A stretch of DNA of 64,000 nt from Polycladomyces subterraneus (GCF_030433435.1 NZ_JANRHH010000034.1:1-64000); one strand, 5' to 3'. Counted from the first letter of the stretch, positions 7,640 through 17,871 are shown. The notes: generated by a model from the letters alone, not told the origin. Translations and numbers: made by a program.

Positions 7640-8257
7640 TCATTCCAAATGCGTATTCAGATTGATGTTGAAGAATTTGATGGATTCCCGATCCTTCTCA
7701 AACACAGTGATTCCGGTATTATCTTGATGGATCCTTCTGTAATTCCTAAAAGGCATTCCGAGCGATCCAGCAATAAAGATACGGTTAACCGTATTATGAG
7801 CGACGACAAGAATTGTTTGCCCCTTATGTTTATCCGCGATTTCGTCAAAGAAAGCTTTCGTTCTGTTATAGATTTGTTCAGCTGTTTCTCCGATCCTCCC
7901 TGCCTGAGTAGTTCCCGGATCGTTCAGCCATTCCTCCCATGCTTCTGGATCTTCCTCCATAAACTGCTTTTTTGTTTTACCTTCCCATAGGCCGAAATCT
8001 GCTTCGATAATCCGCTCATCTTTTTCAACCGACAGCTGGTGCTTAGCTGCAATGATTCTTGCTGTTTCATAGGCTCGAGACAAGGGAGAAGCATACGCAG
8101 CAGCAAACGGCACTTTTTCTAAATACACAGCAACTAATTCTGCTTGTTTTCTTCCCTTATTTGAAAGTTCAATATCAGATCGACCACAATATCGGTTGTC
8201 TGATGCATTCCATGCAGTTTCGCCATGACGCAATAAATAAATCCTAGCCAACAACAT
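7640..8257 (-). CDS. Histidine phosphatase (phosphoglycerate mutase-like)
   Basis: 205 residues of the histidine phosphatase superfamily. The catalytic LLRHGETAWN is at residues 8-17 (His11), the second acidic motif is EADFGLWEG, and the distal catalytic His is in VVAHNTVNR. It starts at ATG 8257 inside the end of the upstream kinase gene (overlap 14 bases), so the two are coupled. Placement at the end of a sugar operon suggests a sugar-phosphate phosphatase rather than a glycolytic mutase. A cobalamin-pathway CobC-like role is an alternative but no cobalamin genes are near. Confidence 0.78.
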   Translation of the reverse strand: MLLARIYLLRHGETAWNASDNRYCGRSDIELSNKGRKQAELVAVYLEKVPFAAAYASPLSRAYETARIIAAKHQLSVEKDERIIEADFGLWEGKTKKQFMEEDPEAWEEWLNDPGTTQAGRIGETAEQIYNRTKAFFDEIADKHKGQTILVVAHNTVNRIFIAGSLGMPFRNYRRIHQDNTGITVFEKDRESIKFFNINLNTHLE

Positions 8258-9713
8258 TCCCCTCTTTCGATAAATAGCCTTTGTCTTGAAGTATCTCGAT
8301 AAAACGATGGTAGTTTTCGTCGTATTGAGAAATGAGCTGTTTCGAAGGTTCAACTTGTTTTTCACAAACTGTTAACGCTTTTCCGGCCTCGCTTATACTT
8401 GAAAAGTAATTTTGCGAAGCTGCGAGAATTGCCGCGCCAACAGCACCCATCGTATGTCTCATTTTATAGATTGGCTTATTCAGAACACTGCTTCGGATGG
8501 TTAACCAGATATCACTGTTACTGGCGCCGCCTGCCGTGAAAACGGCACGAACCTGTTCACCCGAAAGACCCTCCATAATTTCATAAGCATAGCGTTCGAG
8601 ATACGCGACTCCTTCCATCTTAGCGGCAAAAGCCTCTTCTTTTGAAAGCCCCTGCGGTTCAAAACCTCTTGCTTGAGGCGCGATGAAGGGGAAGCGTTCC
8701 CCTTCTTGATGCAACGGATAGGCCATAAAAGAAGTTGGAATGATGCCATCTGCCTGTTTATTTAGCGCTTCCAGATCGGCGTTTCCAAATTCCTTAGTGA
8801 CCCAATCGGCTCCAGTATTACTCGCACCACCTGGCATCCAAAATCCTTCCGGATGGCGATGATTATAAATCCGGCCGAGCGGATCAACAACTTTATTCTT
8901 GGTCACGCCTTTTATTACAAGGGTTGTACCGATCGTCGTGTTCCAGTCGCCGAGATGTATCGCCCCTGAAGCGATTTGAGAAGCACAACCGTCTGTCATG
9001 CCGGCAACAATCATAATCGTTTTTGGCAGGCCTGTTATCTCGGCTACTTCTGGTAAAATCCGGCCTATCGGTGTTCCAGACGGATAAACGTTAGGAAACC
9101 AGCTCCTCGGTAGGGACAGTTTTTGAAACAAATAATCAGGCCAGCACAAGTTTGTAAGATCATAGCCGGTTTTAAGCGCATTGGTATAGTCCGTTACACC
9201 CCATACGCCACTTAACTTTCCCGTTATAAAATCGGTGGCATGAGCCCACCTATCAATTTTTTCATATTTTTCAGGATAATTATTTATAAACCATAGAATC
9301 TTCGGCAACCCGCTCGAAGAGTTAAAATCTTTGTATCCTTCCCCGTTGTCTTGGGAAGCTGCCTCTCGACAAACCTCGGCTTCCGTGCTGGAACGTTTGT
9401 CACTGTACATTATCGCGCCATGAAGTGGTTGATTATTACTGTCTAATGGAATCATCGTACCAGACGTTGACGTTACGGAAAGAGCTTGGATGGCATCAAG
9501 TTTCCCGACTGATCGGAGCTGGTGTGCCAGATCTCCCATCACACGCAATAGGACGTCCCACCATTTTTCAGGAGACTGTTCCTGTCTCGCTCGCTCATCC
9601 AGTTCGAATGTCTCTTCTCGTGAGCCCACAAGATTTCCGGACTGGTCAATTGCTACAACCCGAATTCCCTGTGTTCCGATATCTGCTCCCAAAAAAATTG
9701 GCGAGCTGTTCAC
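8244..9713 (-). CDS. FGGY-family carbohydrate kinase
   Basis: 489 residues from GTG 9713, chosen because AAGGGGAGG lies just upstream; an ATG further up would place that site inside the coding region. The N-terminal ATPase-fold motif GADIGTQGIRVVAID and the C-terminal FTAGGASNSDIWLTIRSSVLNKPI match FGGY kinases, which phosphorylate ketopentoses, polyols or similar substrates. The closest feel is xylulokinase/ribulokinase-like, but the substrate cannot be read from the sequence. It follows a terminator, so it probably has its own promoter while belonging to the same island as the PTS. Confidence 0.82.
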   Translation of the reverse strand: MNSSPIFLGADIGTQGIRVVAIDQSGNLVGSREETFELDERARQEQSPEKWWDVLLRVMGDLAHQLRSVGKLDAIQALSVTSTSGTMIPLDSNNQPLHGAIMYSDKRSSTEAEVCREAASQDNGEGYKDFNSSSGLPKILWFINNYPEKYEKIDRWAHATDFITGKLSGVWGVTDYTNALKTGYDLTNLCWPDYLFQKLSLPRSWFPNVYPSGTPIGRILPEVAEITGLPKTIMIVAGMTDGCASQIASGAIHLGDWNTTIGTTLVIKGVTKNKVVDPLGRIYNHRHPEGFWMPGGASNTGADWVTKEFGNADLEALNKQADGIIPTSFMAYPLHQEGERFPFIAPQARGFEPQGLSKEEAFAAKMEGVAYLERYAYEIMEGLSGEQVRAVFTAGGASNSDIWLTIRSSVLNKPIYKMRHTMGAVGAAILAASQNYFSSISEAGKALTVCEKQVEPSKQLISQYDENYHRFIEILQDKGYLSKEGNVVG

Positions 9714-9844
9714 TGGATCTAACCTCCCCTTAGATGAGGCGTTTTCAGCCTGGAAGGGATCGAAACAAACCAACCCCTAACGGGCTTTTTCATGCCGCAG
9801 AAGCCAAAGGCGTTCTGACGTGACAACTGTGTTTGTTCGGCAAA

Positions 9845-9869
9845 ACAAAAAAGAATGGCTAGCCATTCT
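9845..9869 (-). terminator. Terminator of the PTS/aldolase operon
   Basis: AGAATGGCT|AGCCATTCT is a perfect 18-base palindrome at 9852-9869, followed on the minus strand by TTTTTTG. It lies 24 bases after the 50-residue membrane protein gene and ends the upstream operon before the kinase gene. Confidence 0.75.
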
Positions 9870-9892
9870 GGAGCACTCCATTACTTCAAGCT

Positions 9893-10045
9893 TTATCTAC
9901 CGGTTTTGGTCTGCGAAAGTCGAGTTTTTAAGTACAGCGTGATGATGAGTGACCCAAGACTGATTAATAAATGATCAAAGTACATTCCTAAGATTAATGT
10001 CACAAGTGCTGTCATAACCAAGGCAATTTGTAACCGCTTGTCCAT
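9893..10045 (-). CDS. Small two-helix membrane protein, 50 residues
   Basis: ATG 10045 sits immediately after GGAGGAGTAAGGC, which also contains the aldolase stop codon, so initiation is almost certainly coupled. The product begins MDKRLQIALVMTALVTLIL. It has a basic N-terminus, two hydrophobic stretches (about 7-20 and 23-38) separated by YFDH, and a basic tail (KTRLSQTKTGR). It is the last gene before the terminator. I recognise no family. The position suggests an accessory subunit or modulator of the PTS permease, which is inference only. Confidence 0.55.
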   Translation of the reverse strand: MDKRLQIALVMTALVTLILGMYFDHLLISLGSLIITLYLKTRLSQTKTGR

Positions 10046-10048
10046 GCC

Positions 10049-10699
10049 TTACTCCTCCATGTTATAACTGAAGGAGTGAGCATGATTGGTGCGCTTAACA
10101 GTACCTGTCAATTCAAACAACTTTGCTTGAATATTCACGTATGCGTTGTATTCAATTCTCTCTAACATGTCGTACGCCTTGCGAAGGGTCTTATCGATGA
10201 CTAGGATCCCATGCTCACGTAGTAAGGTGGCTACAGGGATGTCACCTGCTCGACTTTTTAGATAGGCATATACACGATCTGCTAACTCTTTACTGGTAGC
10301 CGGAGCAAACTCAAGCGTTCGTATCTCTCCAAGCTTCCGGGTGGCTTCGCACATATGAGGCATCTCGATCCCTAAAGAGGCGAACACCATGGATTCCTTT
10401 GGATGAGCGTGTATGACTGCACCTGCGTCTGGCATGGCATCATAGGCTGCCATATGCATATTAAATTCACGGGTCAGTTGTCCGTCTCCCTCTAAAATGT
10501 TCCCATTCGAATCCACAACCAGGATTTCTTCCGGTTTCAAACGGCAAAATTTTTGTTGCGACATGAGGGAAGGCGTCATGATAAATCTTGAATCGCTCAT
10601 CTTTACACTTATGTTGCCCCCGGCCGCATTGGTCAACAATCGATCGAACATCATCCTTGCGACTTCGCACACGTCTTTACGCTCTTCAAAGTACAACAC
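10049..10699 (-). CDS. Class II aldolase, FucA/AraD family
   Basis: 216 residues, the normal length for L-fuculose-1-phosphate aldolase. Phosphate-binding GNISVKMSDSRFIMTPS, zinc ligands in VIHAHPKE and the distal LREHGILVID are all present. It cleaves a phosphorylated ketose to DHAP and an aldehyde, or epimerises one. The start is GTG 10699, preceded by AGGAGGGAG inside the 3' end of the PfkB gene (49-base overlap). Next to a PTS and PfkB kinase it is the likely carbon-chain-splitting step of the pathway. The exact substrate is not evident. Confidence 0.82.
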   Translation of the reverse strand: MLYFEERKDVCEVARMMFDRLLTNAAGGNISVKMSDSRFIMTPSLMSQQKFCRLKPEEILVVDSNGNILEGDGQLTREFNMHMAAYDAMPDAGAVIHAHPKESMVFASLGIEMPHMCEATRKLGEIRTLEFAPATSKELADRVYAYLKSRAGDIPVATLLREHGILVIDKTLRKAYDMLERIEYNAYVNIQAKLFELTGTVKRTNHAHSFSYNMEE

Positions 10700-11640
10700 A
10701 CGCTCTCCCTCCTCATAATCCGAACTTGTTTTTCAAGTTGTCTCGTCTGTTCCAACGAAAAAGATGAGCTGGATGTATGAGTGGCTTTAGAGGCACTCAA
10801 TGCTGTCGCAAAACAAAGGGCCTCTTCGAGATCCGCTTTCCTGCTCAACATCGCAACGATGCCCCCTACAAAGACATCTCCACAACCGGTATCATTTCTT
10901 GCTTCGATGGATGGAGCGATTACTTGAAAAACTTCCCCGTTGTGACCCACCAGACTGCCTCTTTCTCCAAGAGAAACGATGACATACTTGATTCCCTCAG
11001 CCATCAATTGTTCTATTTCACCCGTGTATTCCTCCACGGTGCTCAGCGTTCTACCTACCATTTGCTGAAATTCGTATTCATTTGGCTTGATCAGATACGG
11101 CCGCAACTGAATGGCTGTTTCCAGATACGGTCCACTCGTATCTACCACCAATCGACCACCGTTTTCCTTCACACACTGAAGTAATTCACGATAATCATCC
11201 GGAGAAAAACCTTCAGGGGGACTTCCAGCAAACACTACCCAGTCCCCCGGCTGAACTTGCTGGCTCAGTTTTTGATGCAGCCGTTGGATCGATTCTATAG
11301 TAGGTTGAAACCCCGGTTCCGTAATCATCAAGCTTCCTTCACCCGTACTGTCCAACAGCACCAAGGTTTCACGGACGGTTGCGTTGTTCTGAACCACAAA
11401 GTCGCAATTGACTCCTTTTCGTTCGAGCAGTTGAATGAATTGATCCTTCTTGTTTTTCCCTACGAATCCCGTAGCGATATTGGGGATCTTCAATGCTGAC
11501 AAAACAAGGGACACATGGGTCCCCTTGCCGCCAATATCATATTGGATGCCACACACTCGATTGTTCTTTTTGCGTTCGATCTTGCCCTTGATGTGAAGGA
11601 TCCGATCGAGCGCAGTATTCAGAGTAACCGTATAGATCAT
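10651..11640 (-). CDS. PfkB-family sugar-phosphate kinase (FruK/LacC type)
   Basis: 329 residues. The N-terminus MIYTVTLNTALDRILHI and the GGKGTHVSLVLSALK motif are those of 1-phosphofructokinase/tagatose-6-phosphate kinases. The anion-hole/catalytic signature reads NDTGCGDVFVGG instead of the usual GAGD form, with the catalytic Asp kept. It should phosphorylate a sugar phosphate delivered by the PTS to a bisphosphate. GGAAGGTG precedes ATG 11640. The gene lies 43 bases after the IIC gene and overlaps the aldolase gene. Confidence 0.82.
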   Translation of the reverse strand: MIYTVTLNTALDRILHIKGKIERKKNNRVCGIQYDIGGKGTHVSLVLSALKIPNIATGFVGKNKKDQFIQLLERKGVNCDFVVQNNATVRETLVLLDSTGEGSLMITEPGFQPTIESIQRLHQKLSQQVQPGDWVVFAGSPPEGFSPDDYRELLQCVKENGGRLVVDTSGPYLETAIQLRPYLIKPNEYEFQQMVGRTLSTVEEYTGEIEQLMAEGIKYVIVSLGERGSLVGHNGEVFQVIAPSIEARNDTGCGDVFVGGIVAMLSRKADLEEALCFATALSASKATHTSSSSFSLEQTRQLEKQVRIMRRESVCCTLKSVKTCAKSQG

Positions 11641-11683
11641 CTATCCAACACCTTCCTGAAGCGGGGAAGAAAAACCAGAGATG

Positions 11684-13066
11684 TCATAAAGACATGTGAT
11701 GACTCGTTCCCTCGAGCTCCGTCGAAAGCTGATCCGCGCGCTTTTGCATACCCTTGTAATACCAGTAGAACAGCCCCAACCATCCAATGGCCAAAGCCAA
11801 ACCCAGGAACTCCCCGTGAACGATGTTGGATGCTTGAGCGAATATATAACGAAAGTCGGGCAATTCAATAGAACTCCACGATAAAAACTGGCCATCTTTC
11901 ACATTGATCACATGGGTATCCTTCGCCAGGTTGGTGATTGCGGGAGCAAAGAAAGTTGCTACATACAGGAAAACCGGTGTCGTCAGTACGCCAAGCACGA
12001 TCATACGCAGTAGATTTCCACCGGTCACAATGAGGGCTGGTACAGCCAGCGAGAGGTTGATGATCCCTCCAAAGGGTAGAATGTTGTTTCCGGGAAGGAT
12101 GACTGCCCATAACAAAGTAATGGGTACCCAAATGATCATAGCCACCCATAATTCATTGCAACCTGCCATAAACGGCCAATCCAACCCGATGTAGAGTTGA
12201 CGATCGGAGTACTTTTGCTTCATAAATTCAGAGATGGAATCTGACAGTGGAGCAAGTGCTTCCATGAACAAGCGGGCAACCATGGGAAACAGGGTCAAGG
12301 CAGCTGCCCCTTGCACCCCCAGGATGAGAATTTTTTGCGGCGGATACTGGGCAAAAGTCCCGATCAGGACTCCAATGATGAACCCCATCACATGATTTTC
12401 TGCGAATATTCCGATCTTTTGTTTGAGCCAGTTGGCGTCGATGTGTTTATTTAAGAACGGAATATAATCCAGCAGGCGGTTAATGGGATACAGAAATACA
12501 TTGAAAAGGGTCATCCCATGGGTACAAGTGACGCCAGGGATTTGTGTCAATTTTTGGATTTGCTTCTGGTTGACATCTCCCATTTTCAGTTCAAGCACCA
12601 CCTGAATGGCTGCGATCAAAAAAGCCAGCGGAATATTACCGGACACCCCGATCACGAGAACCGCGGTAAAAATCTTCCCCCACACGTTCCACAAATCCAC
12701 GTTGAGTGTATTTGTTTGTTTCAACGCCAACATGATGAGATTGATTATAATCTGAATAGGAAACATCAGGAAAGCCAGCGGCCATGCCCATGCGAGAGTG
12801 GACATGGGGGTCCAGCCCCCATCAATCGCATTCAAGTTGATGCCGCTGTTCTTGACAAACTCTTGTGCCGCCGGACTGATGGAATCCATCATGAAACCGA
12901 CGACCATGTTCATTCCGATGAAAGCCAATCCCAGGGTCAGCGCAGATGAAAAGGCATCTCTAAATTTCATGCGGACGATCAAACCCACGATGATCATAAT
13001 CAATGGAACGAAGACAGGGGCACCAAGGTCCAATACAAAATGAATCGCGTTTTTGAGTACTTCCAT
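11684..13066 (-). CDS. PTS IIC component, galactitol (Gat) family
   Basis: 460-residue integral membrane transporter subunit. The start MEVLKNAIHFVLDLGAPVF and segments such as GMTLFNVFLYPINRLLDYIP and LDWPFMAGCNELWVAMI match GatC-type IIC proteins, which translocate a polyol or ketose while it is phosphorylated via IIB. ATG 13066 has AAAGGAGG in front; a longer frame upstream contains that site and is rejected. It is cotranscribed with IIB and IIA. Family members transport galactitol but also other polyols, so the substrate stays open. Confidence 0.85.
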   Translation of the reverse strand: MEVLKNAIHFVLDLGAPVFVPLIMIIVGLIVRMKFRDAFSSALTLGLAFIGMNMVVGFMMDSISPAAQEFVKNSGINLNAIDGGWTPMSTLAWAWPLAFLMFPIQIIINLIMLALKQTNTLNVDLWNVWGKIFTAVLVIGVSGNIPLAFLIAAIQVVLELKMGDVNQKQIQKLTQIPGVTCTHGMTLFNVFLYPINRLLDYIPFLNKHIDANWLKQKIGIFAENHVMGFIIGVLIGTFAQYPPQKILILGVQGAAALTLFPMVARLFMEALAPLSDSISEFMKQKYSDRQLYIGLDWPFMAGCNELWVAMIIWVPITLLWAVILPGNNILPFGGIINLSLAVPALIVTGGNLLRMIVLGVLTTPVFLYVATFFAPAITNLAKDTHVINVKDGQFLSWSSIELPDFRYIFAQASNIVHGEFLGLALAIGWLGLFYWYYKGMQKRADQLSTELEGTSHHMSL

Positions 13067-13093
13067 ATTGGAACCTCCTTTTAATAAGGCCAA

Positions 13094-13369
13094 TTATTTC
13101 AATGCCTGGATGATCTTTTCAAGCTCTGCATCCATACCAACACCCGTTAGAAAAGGAATTCCGCTGCAGACGGTAACGGGATAATCCTTGTCTGGCTTCG
13201 TAATCGATACATACACGTCACAGTTTTTGATGTGTCGATCCAGGGATTTGATATCTACGGCATCTACCTGCGCCGGTATCCCTCGTTTCTGTAACAGATT
13301 TTTGAGTTTGGATGCGACCATTTGACTCGTCGCCACGCCAGAGCCACACGCTACAATCACTCTTTTCAT
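13094..13369 (-). CDS. PTS IIB component, galactitol family
   Basis: 91-residue cytoplasmic phosphocarrier. The phosphocysteine loop VACGSGVATSQ is at residues 6-16 (Cys8), typical of GatB/SgaB-type IIB domains. It accepts phosphate from IIA and passes it to the sugar during transport. Its start overlaps the stop of IIA by four bases and IIC follows after 27 bases, so the three PTS subunits form one translational unit. Confidence 0.88.
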   Translation of the reverse strand: MKRVIVACGSGVATSQMVASKLKNLLQKRGIPAQVDAVDIKSLDRHIKNCDVYVSITKPDKDYPVTVCSGIPFLTGVGMDAELEKIIQALK

Positions 13370-13896
13370 ACACTCAACCCCTTTGCAGAGAGATTTTTTT
13401 CCAACAAACTCATGATGATCTCGACATCATGTTCCTTTAGCAATTGATCCATCACCTGTTGTTTCATGAACAGGTCAACCAGGCTTTGCAGCAGATCCAC
13501 TTGCTCTGCAGATTGTTTCAAACCGAGTACAAAGACGAGTCGGGCATCTACCACTTGATCGTGAGTGGCCATTTCAACAAACTCAATCGATTGTTTGGGG
13601 CGAACCATCGCGATAAAGGGTGTTTTGATGTGTTCCGGGTCTGTATGCGGAATCGCCACATGGTATGGAAGGATACGCAACCCGGTAGGATATTTTCTTT
13701 CCCTTTCCAGAATGGCTTCTCGAAAAGTCTCTTTGACAAACCCTTTTTCGCACAAATAGCGGGAAAGCTTCTCCAGCAGATCCTCTCGGTCAGCATAAAC
13801 CACATCGGTGAAAATCAATTCTCTATGAAAAAAGTGACTAAAAATCGTACCCACCCTCTTTTTCTCAAAATTGATAGCTTCACTTCCCCGCATCAT
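13366..13896 (-). CDS. PTS IIA component (fructose/mannitol/Gat type)
   Basis: About 176 residues with the PTS EIIA type-2 fold. HVAIPHTDPEH (His84 as phosphoacceptor) and the preceding PTGLRILPYH are clear. It relays phosphate from HPr to IIB. The start is uncertain: two ATGs at 13896 and 13893 follow the regulator gene by eight bases without a strong ribosome site, and a slightly shorter protein is possible. It likely also phosphorylates the regulator encoded upstream. Confidence 0.85.
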   Translation of the reverse strand: MMRGSEAINFEKKRVGTIFSHFFHRELIFTDVVYADREDLLEKLSRYLCEKGFVKETFREAILERERKYPTGLRILPYHVAIPHTDPEHIKTPFIAMVRPKQSIEFVEMATHDQVVDARLVFVLGLKQSAEQVDLLQSLVDLFMKQQVMDQLLKEHDVEIIMSLLEKNLSAKGLSV

Positions 13897-13904
13897 TTGA
13901 TATA

Positions 13905-15971
13905 TTAGCTGACTTCGCTTAGTTTCGAATATTTTTCAACCAAATGTAGGATGCTCTCTTTATTTCCAGCTTGTATGATTTGAGTTACATTCACCGGATC
14001 CGACACGAGTTGATTCAACTGCATGAGCGCTTTGAGATGCTGTTTCCGATCAACTGCTGCAATCACGATCACTACATTTACTGTCAACCCTTTGGCAAAT
14101 TCCACCCCTTCTTCCATGCACAACATGCTCATCGTTAATCGGGAAACCCCGTCTTCCGGTCTGGCATGGGGAAGGGCAACCCTGGGCGCAATTACGATAT
14201 AGGGTTGGGATGGGTCGTACATGCGAATCATGGCGTCAACGTAACCGGGATCGATCGAGCCCATGTTGATCAAGGGTGTCGAAGCCAGATGAATGGCATC
14301 TTGCCAAGTAGAAACCCCTTTGTGTATCAAGATGGTCTCGCTGGTCAACAGATCAGCCAAATCGGGTTTTTTCCTGTTTCGATCCTCAATGATATAGGGG
14401 GATGATTTTACCTGAAAGTAGCGTTTGAGCGAAGTTTTCAACGCTGATTTGTTCTCAATCGCAGCATGTTGTTGAATCACCCCGATCAATTGTTCCAGAT
14501 CGATTTGCATCGGGTTGAATCCCAACAATTCTTGCGAGACACGCAATCTCAAACGGCGTTTTTCCTCAGCCGAGAGCAGCGGTTTGACTAGAAACCATTT
14601 CTTGTCCGTATTTAGAAACACCGTGGAAAATACCAGGTCGTAATGCAGTTCGTAGTCGGCAAATTCCCGAACAGAAATGGCATCCAGGAATATAAACTCG
14701 GGAAACAATTCACGCAGTGTTTCCAGCAATAACTCGGAAACGGATATCCCATTTGGACACACCACAAGTGCTTTCCATCTTTCCGATAGTGCATCCCCCT
14801 GTTTCTGTAACCAACCTCCGATCAGCATGGTAATGTAAGCGCATTCACTTTCCGGTATATCTTTTTTCAGCAGCGCTTTGAATGAATGGAGCGATTTCTT
14901 GACCAAATGATGCAACTCGCCATGTTCTTTCACAACGACATCCAACAGCGGATTGTCGAAGAGGAAGCCGTATTTGATTCGATAGTAGGCCGGCCGCAAG
15001 TGAAATAACAGCCGCCGCATCAAATGTTTCTTTTCGTGAAAAGTGATACAGGCCAATTTCTCAAACGTTTGCAGCATCTGATCAATCGCTTCCATCAAAC
15101 GAGCCGTTTGTTCATCCTCGGTGGGAGCGGCCGACAGTAGATTGGAAGACAACAGTTGCAACGCGATAAAAAGGAGGTCGGGTTCGCTCCAATCATCCTG
15201 ACCGAACAGCTCTTTGGCAATCTGATATTCCCGTGTCACTTGAATCTCCTGATGATCGAGCTCATGGCGTTGAAGAATCTGACCTCGTTTGATCCTTCTG
15301 ATTAGAAGGGCAAAGATATAAGGCAATTCCTCCAGCATTTCATCGGTGAACCGTACTTGCAGATGTTTTTCCGTTTGTTCAATTCTTTGTTGAATGAGCG
15401 TTACTTCATCTGATGCCAGCTCCATCACGGAGATTAACCACGCTTTCCCGTTGGGCATCTGCAAAACTTCCCGTACCAGTTTGATCAGCCATTTTCGTTT
15501 TTCCATTTCCCGGCCATGAAGATCATACCCGTCACGCCGGGTATATACCAAATGTAAATCTCCCCCCTTCAATATTTCCTTGATATTTTTCAGATCAAGC
15601 AATACCGTGTTGCGACTCACCTTGAGGGCGCTGGATAAGTGGAAAAGGGAGATTTCGCTCCGTCGACCGAGCAGCATCAGCAAAATGAGTTTGCACCGCT
15701 CCTTTTCAGAGGGAACATAATCGATCATACTTGATGCAGCCATAAGCTCCGGAAACGATTGGCTGACGATGGGATCGACCATCACCCCCGATTGACCGTT
15801 TTTTTGAATCACGGGGAGATGATTTGCCGAGAGCCAATCATTGATCTTTTTGAGACTGTAATTCGTCTGCTGCCGAGTCAAAGAAAATTTTCTCTGCAAT
15901 TCAGAAATTTTGATTCCTGGTGACATCAGGATTTCTTTGAGGAGCTTAGTGCTGCGGTCATCAAGTATCAT
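13905..15971 (-). CDS. PRD-domain transcriptional activator (MtlR/LicR type)
   Basis: 688-residue PTS-controlled regulator. Order of parts: HTH (about 1-60), second HTH (about 95-150), two PRD domains with regulatory histidines (about 190-410), a IIB-like domain with ALVVCPNGISVSELLLE (about 415-500), and a IIA domain with PRVALPHARPEDGV near 600. Such proteins activate their operon when PRDs are phosphorylated by HPr and the IIB-like site is dephosphorylated. AAGGAGG precedes ATG 15971. It opens the minus-strand island, so it presumably controls the PTS genes that follow. Confidence 0.88.
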   Translation of the reverse strand: MILDDRSTKLLKEILMSPGIKISELQRKFSLTRQQTNYSLKKINDWLSANHLPVIQKNGQSGVMVDPIVSQSFPELMAASSMIDYVPSEKERCKLILLMLLGRRSEISLFHLSSALKVSRNTVLLDLKNIKEILKGGDLHLVYTRRDGYDLHGREMEKRKWLIKLVREVLQMPNGKAWLISVMELASDEVTLIQQRIEQTEKHLQVRFTDEMLEELPYIFALLIRRIKRGQILQRHELDHQEIQVTREYQIAKELFGQDDWSEPDLLFIALQLLSSNLLSAAPTEDEQTARLMEAIDQMLQTFEKLACITFHEKKHLMRRLLFHLRPAYYRIKYGFLFDNPLLDVVVKEHGELHHLVKKSLHSFKALLKKDIPESECAYITMLIGGWLQKQGDALSERWKALVVCPNGISVSELLLETLRELFPEFIFLDAISVREFADYELHYDLVFSTVFLNTDKKWFLVKPLLSAEEKRRLRLRVSQELLGFNPMQIDLEQLIGVIQQHAAIENKSALKTSLKRYFQVKSSPYIIEDRNRKKPDLADLLTSETILIHKGVSTWQDAIHLASTPLINMGSIDPGYVDAMIRMYDPSQPYIVIAPRVALPHARPEDGVSRLTMSMLCMEEGVEFAKGLTVNVVIVIAAVDRKQHLKALMQLNQLVSDPVNVTQIIQAGNKESILHLVEKYSKLSEVS

Positions 15972-16019
15972 CCAATCCCTCCTTTCTTATCTCTATCTTA
16001 TCGAATGGGACTCGGATTT

Positions 16020-16033
16020 TGTATGCGCTTTCA
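16020..16033 (-). promoter_or_regulatory. cre site (CcpA operator)
   Basis: On the minus strand TGAAAGCGCATACA matches the catabolite-responsive-element consensus TGNAARCGNWWWCA at every position. It lies 49 bases before the regulator's start, overlapping the probable -35 region. Repression by CcpA in the presence of preferred sugars is expected for the island. Confidence 0.7.
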
Positions 16034-16164
16034 TCCCGATTTTTGATCATGGGTTTATTCATGATTGTGATGAGACTCCATCCCGCCAACCGGACACCCG
16101 TGGTGACATCGCAGACATTGAATAAGCAACCGCTCGGGAAAGCGAATCCCGCGGGCTTTGTCAC

Positions 16165-16202
16165 AAACCAACACCCCCGGCAATGTGCACCGGGGGTGTT
16201 CC
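16165..16202 (-). terminator. Terminator of the ruv-queA-tgt-yajC operon
   Basis: AACACCCCCGG (16170-16180) and CCGGGGGTGTT (16190-16200) form an 11-base-pair stem directly after the yajC stop, followed on the minus strand by GGTTTG. It separates the housekeeping operon from the PTS island. Confidence 0.75.
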
Positions 16203-16523
16203 TCAATCCTTCTTCTCTTCTTCTTTCTCTTCCTTTTTCTCTTCCTTCTTTTCTTCCGTTTTGTTCAAGACCGCATTGATCGCGGATCGTTCAAACACCA
16301 GCCGGGTGTTGTCGCTCACTTTCAGAGTGACGCGGTCATCGGTTAGATCAGTGATCGTTCCGTGCAATCCGCCGATGGTGACGACCTTGTCACCCCGTTT
16401 CAACGCAGCCAGCATGGCGTTGCGCTCCCGTTGCCGCTTTTGCTGCGGGCGGATCAACAGGAAATAGAAGATAGCAAACATCAGGATCAGCGGTGCGATT
16501 TGTACCAAAAACGCGTTGTTCAC
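16203..16523 (-). CDS. yajC: Preprotein translocase accessory subunit YajC
   Basis: 106 residues from GTG 16523, chosen for AAGGAGGA upstream. A single membrane segment (APLILMFAIFYFLLI) is followed by the conserved RPQQKRQRERNAMLAALKRGDKVVTIGG. YajC associates with SecDF near the Sec translocon. The C-terminus is an unusual run of Glu and Lys (EEKKEEKKEEKEEEKKD), encoded by a purine-rich tract. It lies next to tgt and queA as in many Bacillales. Confidence 0.92.
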   Translation of the reverse strand: MNNAFLVQIAPLILMFAIFYFLLIRPQQKRQRERNAMLAALKRGDKVVTIGGLHGTITDLTDDRVTLKVSDNTRLVFERSAINAVLNKTEEKKEEKKEEKEEEKKD

Positions 16524-16607
16524 TGTTGTTCCTCCTTGATTTGTTTTGAAAAGCCAGCCGCCCATGTTTGACATTGGCGGCGAAAACACACCATCAAGCA
16601 ATCGCCG

Positions 16608-17750
<1,143 letters not shown>

Positions 17751-17871
17751 CTACTTATTACCATTATAACTTGTTTCCATCACCTTCAACCGATTGAAAG
17801 CGAAACTGTTCTTGAATTTCGTTGCCTTTCTCATTATAGATGTCCGGGAAAGGAATCACAAGCGAAAATGG

